Of a DNA stretch of 64,000 nucleotides, positions 1-10,828 are shown in pieces. Source of the DNA: Rhabditoides inermis (lineage: Eukaryota; Nematoda; Chromadorea; Rhabditida; Rhabditidae); NCBI GenBank assembly GCA_963966185.1, contig CAWZYM010000135.1, forward strand, positions 1 through 64,000. Reading direction: 5' to 3'. A model generated the notes under the pieces. It searched no databases. It was not told the DNA's origin and saw only the letters and a program-made list of their open reading frames with translations. Position numbers and translations under genes: made by a program. Position 1 is the first letter of the stretch; each line of letters starts with the position of its first letter.

Positions 1-99
1 CATTGATGAGTAAAGATTGATTAAGAATCGCAGCATTGATGGGGAATCTCAACATTTATTAAGAATCTCAACATTGATGGGGAATCTCAACATTGATGG
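1..99. repeat. 19-bp minisatellite flanking the retroelement array
   Basis: Units beginning CATTGATGGGGAATCTCAA occur at 34-52 and 72-90, with a diverged unit at 53-71 and a partial unit at 91-99. Positions 1-33 hold more degenerate copies. The repeat stops exactly where the first LTR begins. It is unrelated to the 167-bp satellite on the other side of the retroelement. Confidence 0.8.
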
Positions 100-429
100 T
101 GTCCCGACCGGAACGAGAGAGTGAGAGAGAGCACAGACACGTAAGAGAGAAGTGAGAGAGATCGACACTTATCGCCGGGACGATCCGCGTGAGCGGTCGC
201 CCTTTCATGTATAATTACTATATGCGATAAAGTCACTTCTATATTACTGTTATGTATTTATTGGCGAGAGTATTGTGGCAACCCTCTCGACGGCCATGGA
301 GACAGGTCTGATGTATTGTATTGTTATCACTGTAGATTACCGTAGTTACTATTACCATTACTGTAGTTATTAGTACCCTTACTGTAGAGTACCTTAGACT
401 GAACCCTGCCCCATAGCTCAGTCTTGACA
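100..429 (+). repeat. LTR 1 (5' LTR of copy 1)
   Basis: The LTR starts TGTCCCGACC and ends GTCTTGACA, giving TGT...ACA termini. Its left edge is fixed by the change from minisatellite, and its right edge by comparison with LTR 3. It differs from LTR 2 and LTR 3 by one substitution seen by eye (C at 419, T in the others). A TATA-like TATAATTAC lies near 210. ACTGTAG occurs three times at about 330-387. I found no AATAAA signal in it. Confidence 0.95.
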
Positions 430-447
430 TGGTGCATTAACCGTTTT
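430..447 (+). other. Primer-binding site, copy 1
   Basis: TGGTGCATTAACCG follows the LTR end directly. A TGG start pairs with the CCA 3' end of a tRNA, as expected for a minus-strand primer site. I could not name the tRNA with confidence. The same sequence follows LTR 2 and is absent after LTR 3. Confidence 0.75.
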
Positions 448-1997
448 AGAAACGAACACGGACTCACTGAACCACCTCAGTCTAATTCTAATTTGTGTGA
501 ATGTATCTAACAAATCTCACCCGTTACGCGCAAGCGTAGTCAAGGCACGGTGAATAACCCAGGAGTGGAGGGATGCACTAACAGCCGAGTGATTGGATTC
601 CGCTCACGTAACCACGCGTGACGTCTGATATCAGAAAGGTCTCACCGAGTAACGTTCACTTATGGTATAGATTCGTCGATAACATTTGTATACACCCACA
701 CAGGTAACTTCACAGTGCTCTCTTGTATATTGTGTCAGCCTCACAGGTGTGTATACTAATAGTTAGATCTAGCCGCACAAGGCCAGATCGCACTAGATGG
801 GAGAAACCGGATGTCAATAATTCGATGCGCACGAACATAACACATCAACAACAGGTCCCCTTTCTAGAGAATCTCCCTTCCTAACAGATGATCGCGGCGA
901 GAGATAAACTGCGGGCCCGCATGAATAACCTGATCCTATTGGGAGAATAAGGTCACTCGCGGTGAAGAGACAGCTCATTCCCAGTCTGACTGCCGCGACT
1001 ACACGTCGTTGCATCTACTTCGTACAGCGTCTACTACCGATCCCCTGCGTCAACTACATCAGAGGTACACAGATTTCGTTATCACCAGCACACAGTAGAG
1101 CTTCCTCGAGCACTACAGTAACACCTAGCTGTGCGTACCGTAACCCGTGATACCACCCGTGTTTGCACATCACCGCGAGCACTTGTAGTAAAACGCACCC
1201 AAGCCCACTCCACCCGCTTCTCTCGTAAAACAGAGAACGGCACATCGCCTGCTGAAAGCTTCACCGAAAGGGGAGCCTAAGCAACACACGGCCAGCTTGG
1301 AATAGCAAACCAGCTGTCCTCACATAACAGTAACATCAAAGCACGAGAGCGCTAACACCTAGTCTCGAAGTCGCGTGACGGACAGACAGGTGAACGGGAC
1401 GCCTTCCCGTCTCTCACACCAGGCCACGCACCCGTGCAGAATCCCTGCCGGGCAGCAGCCTCTTCCCGGACACGGTCCGATCTCCCCGGACATAGTCCGA
1501 TCTTCCCGGACACAGTCCGATCTCCCCGGACACAGTCCGATCTACACGGACACGGTCCGATCTACCCGGACATAGTCCCATCTACACGGACACCGTCCGA
1601 TCTACCCGGACATAGTCCGATCTACACGGACACGGTCCGATCTACCCGGACATAGTCCGACCTACAAGGACACGGTCCGATCTCCCCGGACATAGTTCCG
1701 CTTGTCACGGACACAGTTCCGGCTGACACGGACAAAGTTCCGATTGCCGCAAGCACTCTCGGCTCGGCAAGCGAACCAGCTTCACCGATCAAGGTGCACG
1801 TCTGAGCAGAACCTCTGCCAGCGGCATACCCACCTGATCCGAGCCCCCGACGATCGATCAGGCACAACCTGAGAGAAGCTCGTACCCAAGCGGACAGCAC
1901 GTCGTACACCGCCCATCCCCAAGCAGTAAGACCAGATCATCTGGCAGCCCATCCTACGCAACTGCCAAGTCCGCACCCGTCACGCGATAGTCACGCG
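448..1997 (+). other. Leader (5' untranslated region), copy 1
   Basis: About 1.5 kb separate the primer site from the gag start. I see no convincing gene. Short frames here are not conserved in type and several are produced by the tandem repeat at 1465-1742. An inverted repeat, GTATACAC near 690 and GTGTATAC near 745, could form a hairpin. The length is unusual for a retroelement leader and leaves room for packaging or splice-control signals. Confidence 0.6.
1465..1742 (+). repeat. Hairpin tandem repeat in leader, copy 1
   Basis: There are about 14 units of 20 bp (the last few are slightly longer). Each contains an inverted repeat of the form CGGAC-NNN-GTCCG. Loops ATA and ACG largely alternate, giving a 40-bp superunit. 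The last three units change to GTTCCG. In RNA every unit could form a small stem-loop. Confidence 0.85.
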
Positions 1998-4900
1998 ATG
2001 AACCCGAGTGACCCTGACGGGAAAGGCGCGCCGCCCACTCAAAAGGGCGCAGTGTACAAGATCTACCAAGGGGAGATTATTGGGGATAGCGGATTGAGAG
2101 TCCCGAAGGAACTGTTCTCCCCCGAACAGCTGGCGGAGATTGCCGAGAAGGGGGAGACCCAGGCTGAGATAGTCGAGAGCCAGATCGCTCTCCTCATCGA
2201 AACCTGGAAGGAACAGTATCCAGCCGCCGCGGAGCTGGCGGAGAAAGCGGACATCCAGCGTCGTCTCTCTCTGAAGGTCGCCGACACGGCCACACCCTTC
2301 ATCCCGATAAAGAATGAAGAGGACTGGAATCAAGCGGCCGACTTGATGAAGGAGATTCAGAAGCAAGACCGTAGGCAGTTCGAAGCCGAGGCGGCGTACT
2401 TTGAGAAGCAAGAGGAAATGCTGAAGTCTACTCTCGGCGACTCAGACGCCGCTCCAACCCTTCGCGAGTTCTATCTACAAATGAGCACCAGCATGAGAAG
2501 GGCGAGGAAGGCACTCGCACGCCAGAAATCTGGCATTCTCGCTGAGTTGAAAAAACATAACCAAAACGCTGCAAGAATCCTCGATTTCAGTATTCGACAC
2601 TTCCCCGAGGGAGAGGTGTCGGACCGCGAGTCTCTCGAGGAGGAAATCGCCGCTGCTGAAAAAAGGACAGAAGAGGAAGGTGAGTGCAAGAGGGAAAAGG
2701 GTGACGAAAGCCAACCGAACGACGAATTTCAGATTGCGTTCAAGACAAACTCGACCGTCGAATCGTCTGCGCCTGAGCCGCCCGTGAGATCCAAGCCGGA
2801 CTCACCGAGCAGCGCAGGAAAGCAAGTCACACCTGCCGCGCATCCAAATACCGAGATAAGTGAAATAGTCGAGAGAATGGAAAGCGAGAGAAGCCCGGCA
2901 CATCACCAACCGATTTTTCAGGGAAAAATCGAACACACCCCCGGAAACGACCAGTTCATCACACCCAAGTCCGCCCTCCCCATCGCCAAATTCAATTCCC
3001 CAACAAATCCCGTGCAAAAAGCTTTTAACCTGGTAATCGATTGCTGTCTGGATGGGGACAAAAAGGGCGTGACATGGAAAAATGAGACAAACGAGAGTTA
3101 TCAAACGTTCAAAACGGGAATCGCTGACACACCAGCAAATCCGAACCAGGTAATTACGAGCTCATTCGATGAAAACTGGGCAAAACCGTACTACGAGGGG
3201 ATGGCAGCGAGGCAGACGGCGAGGTTGGCCAGCGACGACGAGTTCCGCGACTTCCAGAGAAGATTCGAGCGCCTGAAACAAACAAGTAGGAGCGCTTCGA
3301 TCGCGGGAGAAGAAGACAACAATAACTGGCCCCTACCGGAAGTGAAAACTTACGGAAAAGAAAAGGCGGAGAAGTCGAAGAAAAAAGAGCGGACAAAGAA
3401 AAAAGAAATTGATTCCAGCTCAGACTCCGAGAGCGAGACAGATTCGGACAAGAAAAAGAAAGAGAGGAAGAACAAAAAGAAACAGAGGAAAGAGGCAAAA
3501 AAGGGGAAGAAGGACAAAAGGAAGAAGAGAAACAAGCGCTCACCGTCGTCCTCATCCACCAGCACCTCCGACTCGTCGTCCTCCTCCACTTCATCCGACG
3601 AATCCTCGGACTCCGACTCCTCATCCGACTCGTCCTCCTCCTCATCAACCACATCGACCTCGACCTCCTCGACGACGAGCCAGTCGGCATCTGAAAAGAA
3701 TAAGGGAAGGAGGAAGGCAAAAAACAAGAAGAGGGAGAAAAAGAAAGAAAAGAGAGAGAGGAGGAGAGCCAAGTCCCGAGAGAGGCGAAACCGATCGATC
3801 GACCCCCGAATTTTCACTACCATGGCTCTATCCAACATCATCGACATGCCTGAGTTTGATGGGTCGGTCAAGCAGTGGAAACTGTTCTACCAGACCTTCA
3901 CGGCACTGATGGAGGGCCAAAGCGATATAGTGAAACTCACGAAGCTCAAGCAGTGTTGCAAGAGAGAGGCGGCTGGAGTGATCAACCACTTCGGAATGAG
4001 CGCGGAGAATTACAAGCCAGCCATGACAGCCTTGAAGAGAGCGTACGGGAGCGAGACAAAATTGATCAAATCCCTCTGGGACGAGTTCAGGGCCACCCAG
4101 CCCGCCAGCGATCACTACGCCTCAGTGAAAGCGACATACAACACGATCAAAGCGATCATGGTGCAGCTCATGGAACTCACAAGGGTCCGTGGGAACGATC
4201 TCACAACCGAGATAACAAGAAGGTTTCCGAAAAGATTCTGGGGAAAGCTGATGGCAGCTGAGGTAAGAGCAGACGGAAACGTCAAGAAATTCCTCAAAGA
4301 GCTAGAAAGAATCGTGACCGAATACGAAGACACCGAGAAGAACTTCGAGACCTTTACCAGAGGCAGACAGATGATGGCAAAGGAGAAGGGGGGCCACAAG
4401 GGCCGCTCGCAGTCGAAGAAACCATACCAAAATGGGAAAAAAGGTGGGGGGAACGGTCAAAATGGCAATCAGCAAAACCAAGGTAATGGTGGACAATCCG
4501 GAGGCAATGGTGGATTTCAAAAGAAAGGGAAGTTCCGAAGAGGACAATCCCAACAAAGAAACCAAAACGGACAGAACCAGAACGCCAAGAGTAGCAACAA
4601 CTATGAAAAGAAAAACCCCCAACAGCAAAGCAAAGGGGGCGGAAACCAGAGTAAAGGTGGGCAGAAAAACCAAGGAAACAATGGTGCCAAAGGCAACCAG
4701 CAGAATGGGTCAGGAGGCAAGGGATTCCAGAATAAAAAAGAATTCAAGGGCAAGAAGAAGGGAAACGGCAACAATAAAAAACAACAGGTGCAATTCTCCC
4801 ACTCACCTTCCAGATCCCAATCCCCAACAATCCCGCGACCCTTCCACCAAAGAATGGCCAAGACCGACGCCAGAGAGAAGGCCGGCGACTTGATGATCTT

Positions 4901-7900
4901 CTCGCCGAACGTCAAAAACCACCGGAACAACGCTCTGCAACAGATGGATATCATGGTGGACACAGGCGCACAAAAATCCTGCATCGACGCTGAAGTCGCA
5001 AGACAATTGAACTTACCGATCATCTCGGGAAAGAGAAAAGCCGAGTTTCAAATGTGGAACGGCGAGACACACACCATCGATACCCACTACGTTCGTCTAA
5101 CTATGTACCACAACAAGGTCAAGGTGACAGCAGACGTGATGGTGTGCGAAAACCTGGCATTCGATGAGCCGAGACCACAGATTAGACAAGAAGACGAGAA
5201 GGCGGTAAGGGATGCAGGAGCGAAGATCATCGGCGGTACTAGGAGAGTGGAGCTGATAATGGGAATTGACCAATGCTACTCGACATTCGGCAACCTGCAG
5301 CCCACAACCCTACCAAGCAGAAAGGTGCTGCTCCAATCAAGCCTCGGAGACACCATCTGCGGAAAGGCCAAGATGACGGTGTGGAAAATGAACAAGATGA
5401 GAACGACAAAGGAGGACAACGAACTCATGTGGAGAGTGGTAAACGTGGGTCTCGAGGACATCGATGACATCGAGATCAAGAAGAGGGTGCGACAGCACTT
5501 CCTCGACACGGTCGCCATCACCGAGACCGGGCAAGTGATGGTAGAATGGCCACTCAAACCCAGAGCAAAAGAGCCGTTCCATGATAACTATGACGTTGCA
5601 ATGCAACAGTTCCTCCACCTCATCAACACATGCAACAAAAAGAAGCCAGGACTATTCCAGCTGATCCAGACACAATTCCAAGATTTGATAACTAAAGGAA
5701 TCTTGGAGCCAGTAGACGTGGACAGGGACGGAGTGTTCATGTACCTCCCCTACCACGTGGTCTGGAACGACAAGTCGGACACTACGCCAGCGCGAGTGGT
5801 CTTCAACGGTAGCTCCCACAAAAGGGGAGAGCCCAGCCTGAACGACCTCGTCTATGCTGGAGAGACGACTCTCCCGGACTTGTGCGGAATACTCTTGAGA
5901 ACAAGGGAAGCACCCTACCTCATGCAAGCAGACGTAAAGTCGGCGTTTCACACAGTCCTGATCAACCAGAAGAGTCAGGACCTGACCAGGGTGATATTCA
6001 TCAAGCCCGGAACGGACATCAGCAAGCCCTTGAACAGAGAGGACATACAGATCCTCGCATTCACCAGACTTCCCTTCGGAGTGAACGCTTCAGGCTACCT
6101 CCTCGCCGAGGCGATAAAATTTTTTGTGAGCCACAACTGCCACGACCAGGCCCTCAAGGACAACATCGAGTTCAATCTCTATGTGGATAACCTCTTCATG
6201 ACCTTCGGATCGCGCAAAGAATCCTACGAATGGTACAAAAAGTCGAAGGAGCTGTTCGCGGCGATGGGAATGTGTATCAGGGTGTACGCATCCAATGAAA
6301 CCGGAATATACGAAAAGCTACCGGAGGAGGATCTGGCGAAGGGGAGGATGTCCAAGGTGCTGGGAATGATCTGGGATGTGAACGCAGATACATACTCAGT
6401 TCGCAAGCCCGATTTGAAGAAGTTCCTGTACCTCGACTACACTACGAAACGAGTCGTGTCCAGCGTCATCGGCAGCACGTTCGACCCCCTCGGATTGTAC
6501 GCACCAGTCACAGTGGGATCGAAACTATTGCTCAAGAAGTTCTGGGTAGTCAACCAACTGGACTGGGACACAAAACACTACGACCCCAATGACAAGGAAG
6601 TCGTAGATGCCACCATTCGATTGATCGAGGAAACGGACATGACAGTTCCGAGACAGCTCGAAGACGTGAAGTTCAGCAGCACACACGAACTCGTGGTGTT
6701 CACAGATGCCAGCAAAGACTGCTACGGAGCAGTCGCATACCTACGCTCTCCATCAAAGAAAAAGAGCGGAGACTTCGCTGTCAACATGCTGATGGCAAAG
6801 CAAAAGCTCGCGCCAGAGAAGGGAAAGAACACGATTCCCCACCTGGAACTATGCGGGATCGTCGTCGGAACTAAGCTAGCCAGCTTCATTCTCTCCCACA
6901 CAACCCTCAAGATCGTCCGCGTCTGCATCATGAGTGACTCGGAGATCGCTCTTCAATGGATACAGCACGGACCGCGCGAGAAGAACGAAGTGTTCGTGGA
7001 GAACAGGGTCAAGTCAGTAAATCAAACCCTGAGGGACCTGAAGGAAAAGGGAGTGCAATCGGACATGAGGTTCGTCAGCACGGACCAAAACCCCGCCGAC
7101 CACCTGACACGTGTCCTCACCCACGAAGAGTTCGCAGAGAGCAACTGGAGAAAGGGACCGGACTTCCTCAAAAAGGAAGAACGAGAATGGCCAGAAGTGC
7201 ACATTGCCTTCCCAATCGACGACGATCCGACAGAGGAGAAGGTAACGGAGGAGACAATGAAGCACCCCATCATGATGCACGCAGCAAGGAAGAAGGAAAC
7301 TATTCCAGCGGCAACACAGGCGCTCAACTCCTTCAGAATGGTTACACAACCCGCCACAAATGTACTCAACAAGATGATTGCAGCCGCTGCATACGTCATT
7401 CAATTCCTCGCACTCATCGCCAAGCCAATCACCGAAAGGAGAAGGCTAAAGATCCCCGAAATCTACACCAAGTTCGAGGGGAGCGTCGAGGGAAGAGCGG
7501 CCGGCAAAAACGTACTCATCAGGATTCACCAGCAAGCACACATCGCAGCAATACTCGAAATGAGATCGCGGGTGGATGTGAGGCTGGACGAAGACGGAAT
7601 ATACTATCAGTATTCACGGATCAAGGACTCGGAGCACTGTTTCAGAAGACCAGTCATCATCCAAAAAACAAGACTGTTCGAAGCACTGGTTGACGATATA
7701 CACCAGCAAATGTTCCACGCCGGATTCGCATCAACCGTCGCCGAGTACAACTCCCGCTACTTCACTCCAAAACTTCGAGCATCGATGAAGCCACTACTGC
7801 GGAAGTGTGTACAGTGCCAAAAGGCAAAGGCAAGACCATTCCCCATGCAAACGAGACCCGCACTGCCAGAAGTGAGAACTATGAGAGCATTTCCATTCGA

Positions 7901-8384
7901 GGCATGCGGGGTGGATTTCGCAGGGCCCGTGTACTATTTGAACGAGACGTCGCAAGTGAAAGAGAAGGCATACATCGTGCTGTTCACATGCCTATCGTCT
8001 CGACTCATTCACATGGAACCTATTTACTCAATGGATACTGATCAATTCCTCTACAGCCTGGCGAGGCTAGCGGCGAGATACACTTTGCCACTTCGACTGT
8101 TCTCAGACAACGGAAGCACGTTCGTGCTCGCCGAGAAGTTGACGGCAGGCAAGGCGGGATCGAGAAGCCCAACAGCATACCTCGACGGAGAACTGGGAAG
8201 GAGAAATGTCAAATGGCACCGAGTGATCAGTATGGCACCGTGGAGTGCCGGAGCATGGGAAAGAATGGTGGCTCTGGGGAAGGCAAGCCTGTATGCGGCA
8301 ATGAAGGGAATAAAGGGAAGAGCGGCAATGAAAGGCTGTTCTCCGGAGCAGATGACGACTCCGAACCCGAAATGGACGGCATGA
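1998..8384 (+). CDS. Gag-Pol polyprotein, copy 1, truncated after the integrase core
   Basis: The 2,128-codon frame begins at ATG 1998. In order: a charged Gag N-terminus, a Lys-rich then Ser/Thr-rich low-complexity tract (about 460-600), a DUF1759-like Gag domain (about 610-790), a Gly/Asn/Gln-rich basic region (about 800-940) with no zinc knuckle, an aspartic protease with DTG at 988-990, and reverse transcriptase with the first Asp near 1312 and YVDN at 1395-1398. RNase H acidic residues are D1570, E1617, D1647 and D1701 (in NPAD). Integrase has an H-x4-H...C-x2-C finger and D1973, D2037 and E2088. A deletion at 8313/8334 shifts the frame, so the last 23 or so residues are foreign and the integrase C-terminus is gone. 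The RNase H is complete here, unlike copy 2. Cytoplasmic capsid assembly and replication are the family role. Confidence 0.9.
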   Translation: MNPSDPDGKGAPPTQKGAVYKIYQGEIIGDSGLRVPKELFSPEQLAEIAEKGETQAEIVESQIALLIETWKEQYPAAAELAEKADIQRRLSLKVADTATPFIPIKNEEDWNQAADLMKEIQKQDRRQFEAEAAYFEKQEEMLKSTLGDSDAAPTLREFYLQMSTSMRRARKALARQKSGILAELKKHNQNAARILDFSIRHFPEGEVSDRESLEEEIAAAEKRTEEEGECKREKGDESQPNDEFQIAFKTNSTVESSAPEPPVRSKPDSPSSAGKQVTPAAHPNTEISEIVERMESERSPAHHQPIFQGKIEHTPGNDQFITPKSALPIAKFNSPTNPVQKAFNLVIDCCLDGDKKGVTWKNETNESYQTFKTGIADTPANPNQVITSSFDENWAKPYYEGMAARQTARLASDDEFRDFQRRFERLKQTSRSASIAGEEDNNNWPLPEVKTYGKEKAEKSKKKERTKKKEIDSSSDSESETDSDKKKKERKNKKKQRKEAKKGKKDKRKKRNKRSPSSSSTSTSDSSSSSTSSDESSDSDSSSDSSSSSSTTSTSTSSTTSQSASEKNKGRRKAKNKKREKKKEKRERRRAKSRERRNRSIDPRIFTTMALSNIIDMPEFDGSVKQWKLFYQTFTALMEGQSDIVKLTKLKQCCKREAAGVINHFGMSAENYKPAMTALKRAYGSETKLIKSLWDEFRATQPASDHYASVKATYNTIKAIMVQLMELTRVRGNDLTTEITRRFPKRFWGKLMAAEVRADGNVKKFLKELERIVTEYEDTEKNFETFTRGRQMMAKEKGGHKGRSQSKKPYQNGKKGGGNGQNGNQQNQGNGGQSGGNGGFQKKGKFRRGQSQQRNQNGQNQNAKSSNNYEKKNPQQQSKGGGNQSKGGQKNQGNNGAKGNQQNGSGGKGFQNKKEFKGKKKGNGNNKKQQVQFSHSPSRSQSPTIPRPFHQRMAKTDAREKAGDLMIFSPNVKNHRNNALQQMDIMVDTGAQKSCIDAEVARQLNLPIISGKRKAEFQMWNGETHTIDTHYVRLTMYHNKVKVTADVMVCENLAFDEPRPQIRQEDEKAVRDAGAKIIGGTRRVELIMGIDQCYSTFGNLQPTTLPSRKVLLQSSLGDTICGKAKMTVWKMNKMRTTKEDNELMWRVVNVGLEDIDDIEIKKRVRQHFLDTVAITETGQVMVEWPLKPRAKEPFHDNYDVAMQQFLHLINTCNKKKPGLFQLIQTQFQDLITKGILEPVDVDRDGVFMYLPYHVVWNDKSDTTPARVVFNGSSHKRGEPSLNDLVYAGETTLPDLCGILLRTREAPYLMQADVKSAFHTVLINQKSQDLTRVIFIKPGTDISKPLNREDIQILAFTRLPFGVNASGYLLAEAIKFFVSHNCHDQALKDNIEFNLYVDNLFMTFGSRKESYEWYKKSKELFAAMGMCIRVYASNETGIYEKLPEEDLAKGRMSKVLGMIWDVNADTYSVRKPDLKKFLYLDYTTKRVVSSVIGSTFDPLGLYAPVTVGSKLLLKKFWVVNQLDWDTKHYDPNDKEVVDATIRLIEETDMTVPRQLEDVKFSSTHELVVFTDASKDCYGAVAYLRSPSKKKSGDFAVNMLMAKQKLAPEKGKNTIPHLELCGIVVGTKLASFILSHTTLKIVRVCIMSDSEIALQWIQHGPREKNEVFVENRVKSVNQTLRDLKEKGVQSDMRFVSTDQNPADHLTRVLTHEEFAESNWRKGPDFLKKEEREWPEVHIAFPIDDDPTEEKVTEETMKHPIMMHAARKKETIPAATQALNSFRMVTQPATNVLNKMIAAAAYVIQFLALIAKPITERRRLKIPEIYTKFEGSVEGRAAGKNVLIRIHQQAHIAAILEMRSRVDVRLDEDGIYYQYSRIKDSEHCFRRPVIIQKTRLFEALVDDIHQQMFHAGFASTVAEYNSRYFTPKLRASMKPLLRKCVQCQKAKARPFPMQTRPALPEVRTMRAFPFEACGVDFAGPVYYLNETSQVKEKAYIVLFTCLSSRLIHMEPIYSMDTDQFLYSLARLAARYTLPLRLFSDNGSTFVLAEKLTAGKAGSRSPTAYLDGELGRRNVKWHRVISMAPWSAGAWERMVALGKASLYAAMKGIKGRAAMKGCSPEQMTTPNPKWTA
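8314..8333 (+). other. Deletion scar with filler DNA in copy 1
   Basis: Compared with copy 2, bases 23525-25201 (1,677 bp) are missing and replaced by these 20 bases. The filler includes GCGGCAATGAA, an 11-base match to the flank at 8296-8306. The net loss of 1,657 bp is not a multiple of three. Lost parts are the integrase tail, the DUF5641-type region, the Env start codon and signal peptide, and the Thr-rich Env region. Confidence 0.92.
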
Positions 8385-10828
8385 CTGAAACAAACGAAGA
8401 TAAGTTAGAGGCATCCACGGGAAAAAATGAAAGCACGCGCGTCTATATCGGAAATCATTACGAGAATGGATCCGTGATCCACCCACAAGAGCACTTCCTG
8501 ATTATCGAACCAGCATACTCGGGATCAATACAGTGCACAGATGAGGGCGTACAACTATTCGATCACGCAAAGACCGATGAATACACAAAATACAGGGTTT
8601 GCATAGACGAGGACGAGAAGGCTTGCAATGATGAAGTGCGCGCAGCAATCGATGAGTTAGAAGGAATAACTATCCCTGTGGACGCACACGTCATTGTGCA
8701 CCCTTTCTTGGTGACTTGGAGAAAATACAACGGCAAAAGAAACGAGGTAATCAAGCACACATGTCCAGGAATCGACCTATGCAGCGTAAACCACTGTACC
8801 ATATGCATGTACCAAACCCTAGTCAACCCTCACTGCCACAAAAAGAAGGCGATACTGTTCCTCGCGCTCATCACAATAATCCCCGGTACGCTTCTGGCGC
8901 TACTGATTCGCTGCAGGCAACGCATAAAGAAGGCATGGAGGGATAGGACAATGTGCAGACGATCTGCTGGATGTTGCGCAAGAACCGCTGCGTGCTGCGT
9001 GCGGAGGAAGAAAAAGGACATTCCCCGACCAGCCGAAGAAGAGGAAACAACCGAAAACATGCTAGACGAGAGGGTAGAAGAGACGCAGGTTGACGTTGAA
9101 AGGAGAGAGTCAGACGACATGAGCGGAATCAGCAGATACACCCCAATCCCATTCAACGTGCAGCAACCAACGTGCATCATACGAAGCGACCGATCAGTGA
9201 GGTACTCTAAACGCCCACTGTCCATGTCACTCTCGACCCTCACCCAGATCGCGATAGCAGTAAGCTTTATCACAGCATGTACCGCCGAGACATGCGATAA
9301 GACGACCCCAATTACGACCGAGGCCATAACGTGCTCACGGGACTCATGCTCAACCCAAACGTCAATCAACATGTTCTTTACGAGTATCGATCGAACAGTG
9401 TGCATAAACATTGAATACCCCGGTAAGAAAATGCAAAAGACGATGATTCGCTTGAAAGACGTGACATGGACCTGTGGAGCCTCTCGCACTCTGTACACCA
9501 GAAACATAACGACAAAAACTGAGTCGATTAGAAGATGTGCGGGGAGCGGATTGTGTACCGGAGGCAAATGCAACGACATCGATCAGGACACAATCATTAG
9601 CGAGTTTAGCGAAGCGAACAAGTACAGCGGGGCAACATACTGTACAAACAAATGCGGATTCCTCCTGTGCAAGTGTCTCACACTGTCAAGCAGCTGCCTA
9701 TACTACAGAGTATACGCTAAGCCAACGACATACGATTTAGTGGAAATTATCGAGTGCAACTATTGGGTGCCTGAAGTTTCACTAGAAGTAACAACGGTCC
9801 CACCCCACGGAGAAAAGACGATTGAGACAGTGAAGCTTGTCGATAGCATGGCCACGAGTATAAACAAAAAGGTATACAACGGATCGACAATGAAATTGAT
9901 TCACTTCGACTCACCACGAGTTAAACTAGACAAATTTCTGCGCATAAACAAAGAAATCGCACACATCCGACAAGAAGAAGCGGATCCAGTTCTGCGATGC
10001 TCTAACGCAACTCACTGCACGTTTATAGATCGATGCAGGTGCGATTTCGCAGACGACAATGCTTTATGCCGATGCCCAGATACCGACTACTACTCGCTCC
10101 TCCGTGATCCAAACAACATGTTGCCAACCATAGGCGAAGGGTTTGAATTGAAGGTAACGTCGCAAGTGAAGCCGCAATTGATTACAACACGCGACGCGCT
10201 GCACATTCAATTCAACATCCAAGAACGACTAAACCTGTCATATTCCCAATACGACACTCCCTGCCGGGTGAGTGACGTGTCCCCCATAACCGGATGCTTC
10301 AACTGCCTCAAAGGGGCAAAATTCAAACTAAGATGTCATTCGGAAGTACCGGGAGCCGCCCAGATACAATGTACGGACAATTTTGTAGACACAATTCAAT
10401 GTGACAAAACCGGTCACGTGACTAAGATCAGACGCTATTTCGAAGAGCGCGAGGTCAAAGAGTCGTGTACTGTGCATTGCGGAGGGAAATCGATCGCAAT
10501 CGCAACAACCGGTGAGCTAGACTACATTGAGGGCAGCATACCAATGGCAAACACAGCCAAGGGCACAACGTACATCGCTCCAGAAACTATCGGGATATGG
10601 GACCAGCTGTGCGAAACAGTCGAAAAGACTATCAGGTTTCTGAGAGCGATGGACGAGTGGCTACCGATTATCCTCGCAATAGCAATAATTATCTTCCTCA
10701 TCGTGCTATTCTCGCCCACAATATGGCAGCTAAACTGCATGCAATGCCTCAACAGGCAGCAGCCACAAGTACAATTCGCGATGCTGCCAACAGGAATCGC
10801 CCACCCAAACCCAAATGAAACCTACTAG
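8334..10828 (+). pseudogene. Env remnant, copy 1 (Gn/Gc-like, 5'-truncated and frame-shifted)
   Basis: The frame is open from the scar to TAG at 10826-10828, but it lacks the Env start, signal peptide and Thr-rich domain. It retains the first transmembrane segment (AILFLALITIIPGTLLALL), the second hydrophobic segment (TQIAIAVSFITACTA) before the Cys-rich Gc-like ectodomain, and the C-terminal anchor (WLPIILAIAIIIFLIVLF). The open frame extends upstream to 8213 only by reading integrase DNA out of frame. One amino-acid difference from copy 2 was seen (Arg versus His in the Gc-like part). It is unlikely to be made as a membrane protein without its leader. Confidence 0.85.

Noticed and set aside
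1375..1655. Two overlapping frames rich in Thr/Arg/Asp repeats in the leader
   Set aside because: They simply translate the 20-bp hairpin repeat in two frames. No codon-level constraint or start context is visible.
1465..1742. Possible CRISPR array
   Set aside because: Units are contiguous 20-bp tandem repeats without unique spacers and lie in a eukaryotic retroelement.
3350..3871. Long antisense frame rich in Phe/Ser/Glu opposite gag
   Set aside because: It is the complement of the Lys/Ser-rich Gag tract; base composition alone keeps it open.
8213..8333. Upstream part of the 871-codon frame in copy 1 as a real Env start
   Set aside because: This segment is integrase DNA read out of frame up to the deletion scar.
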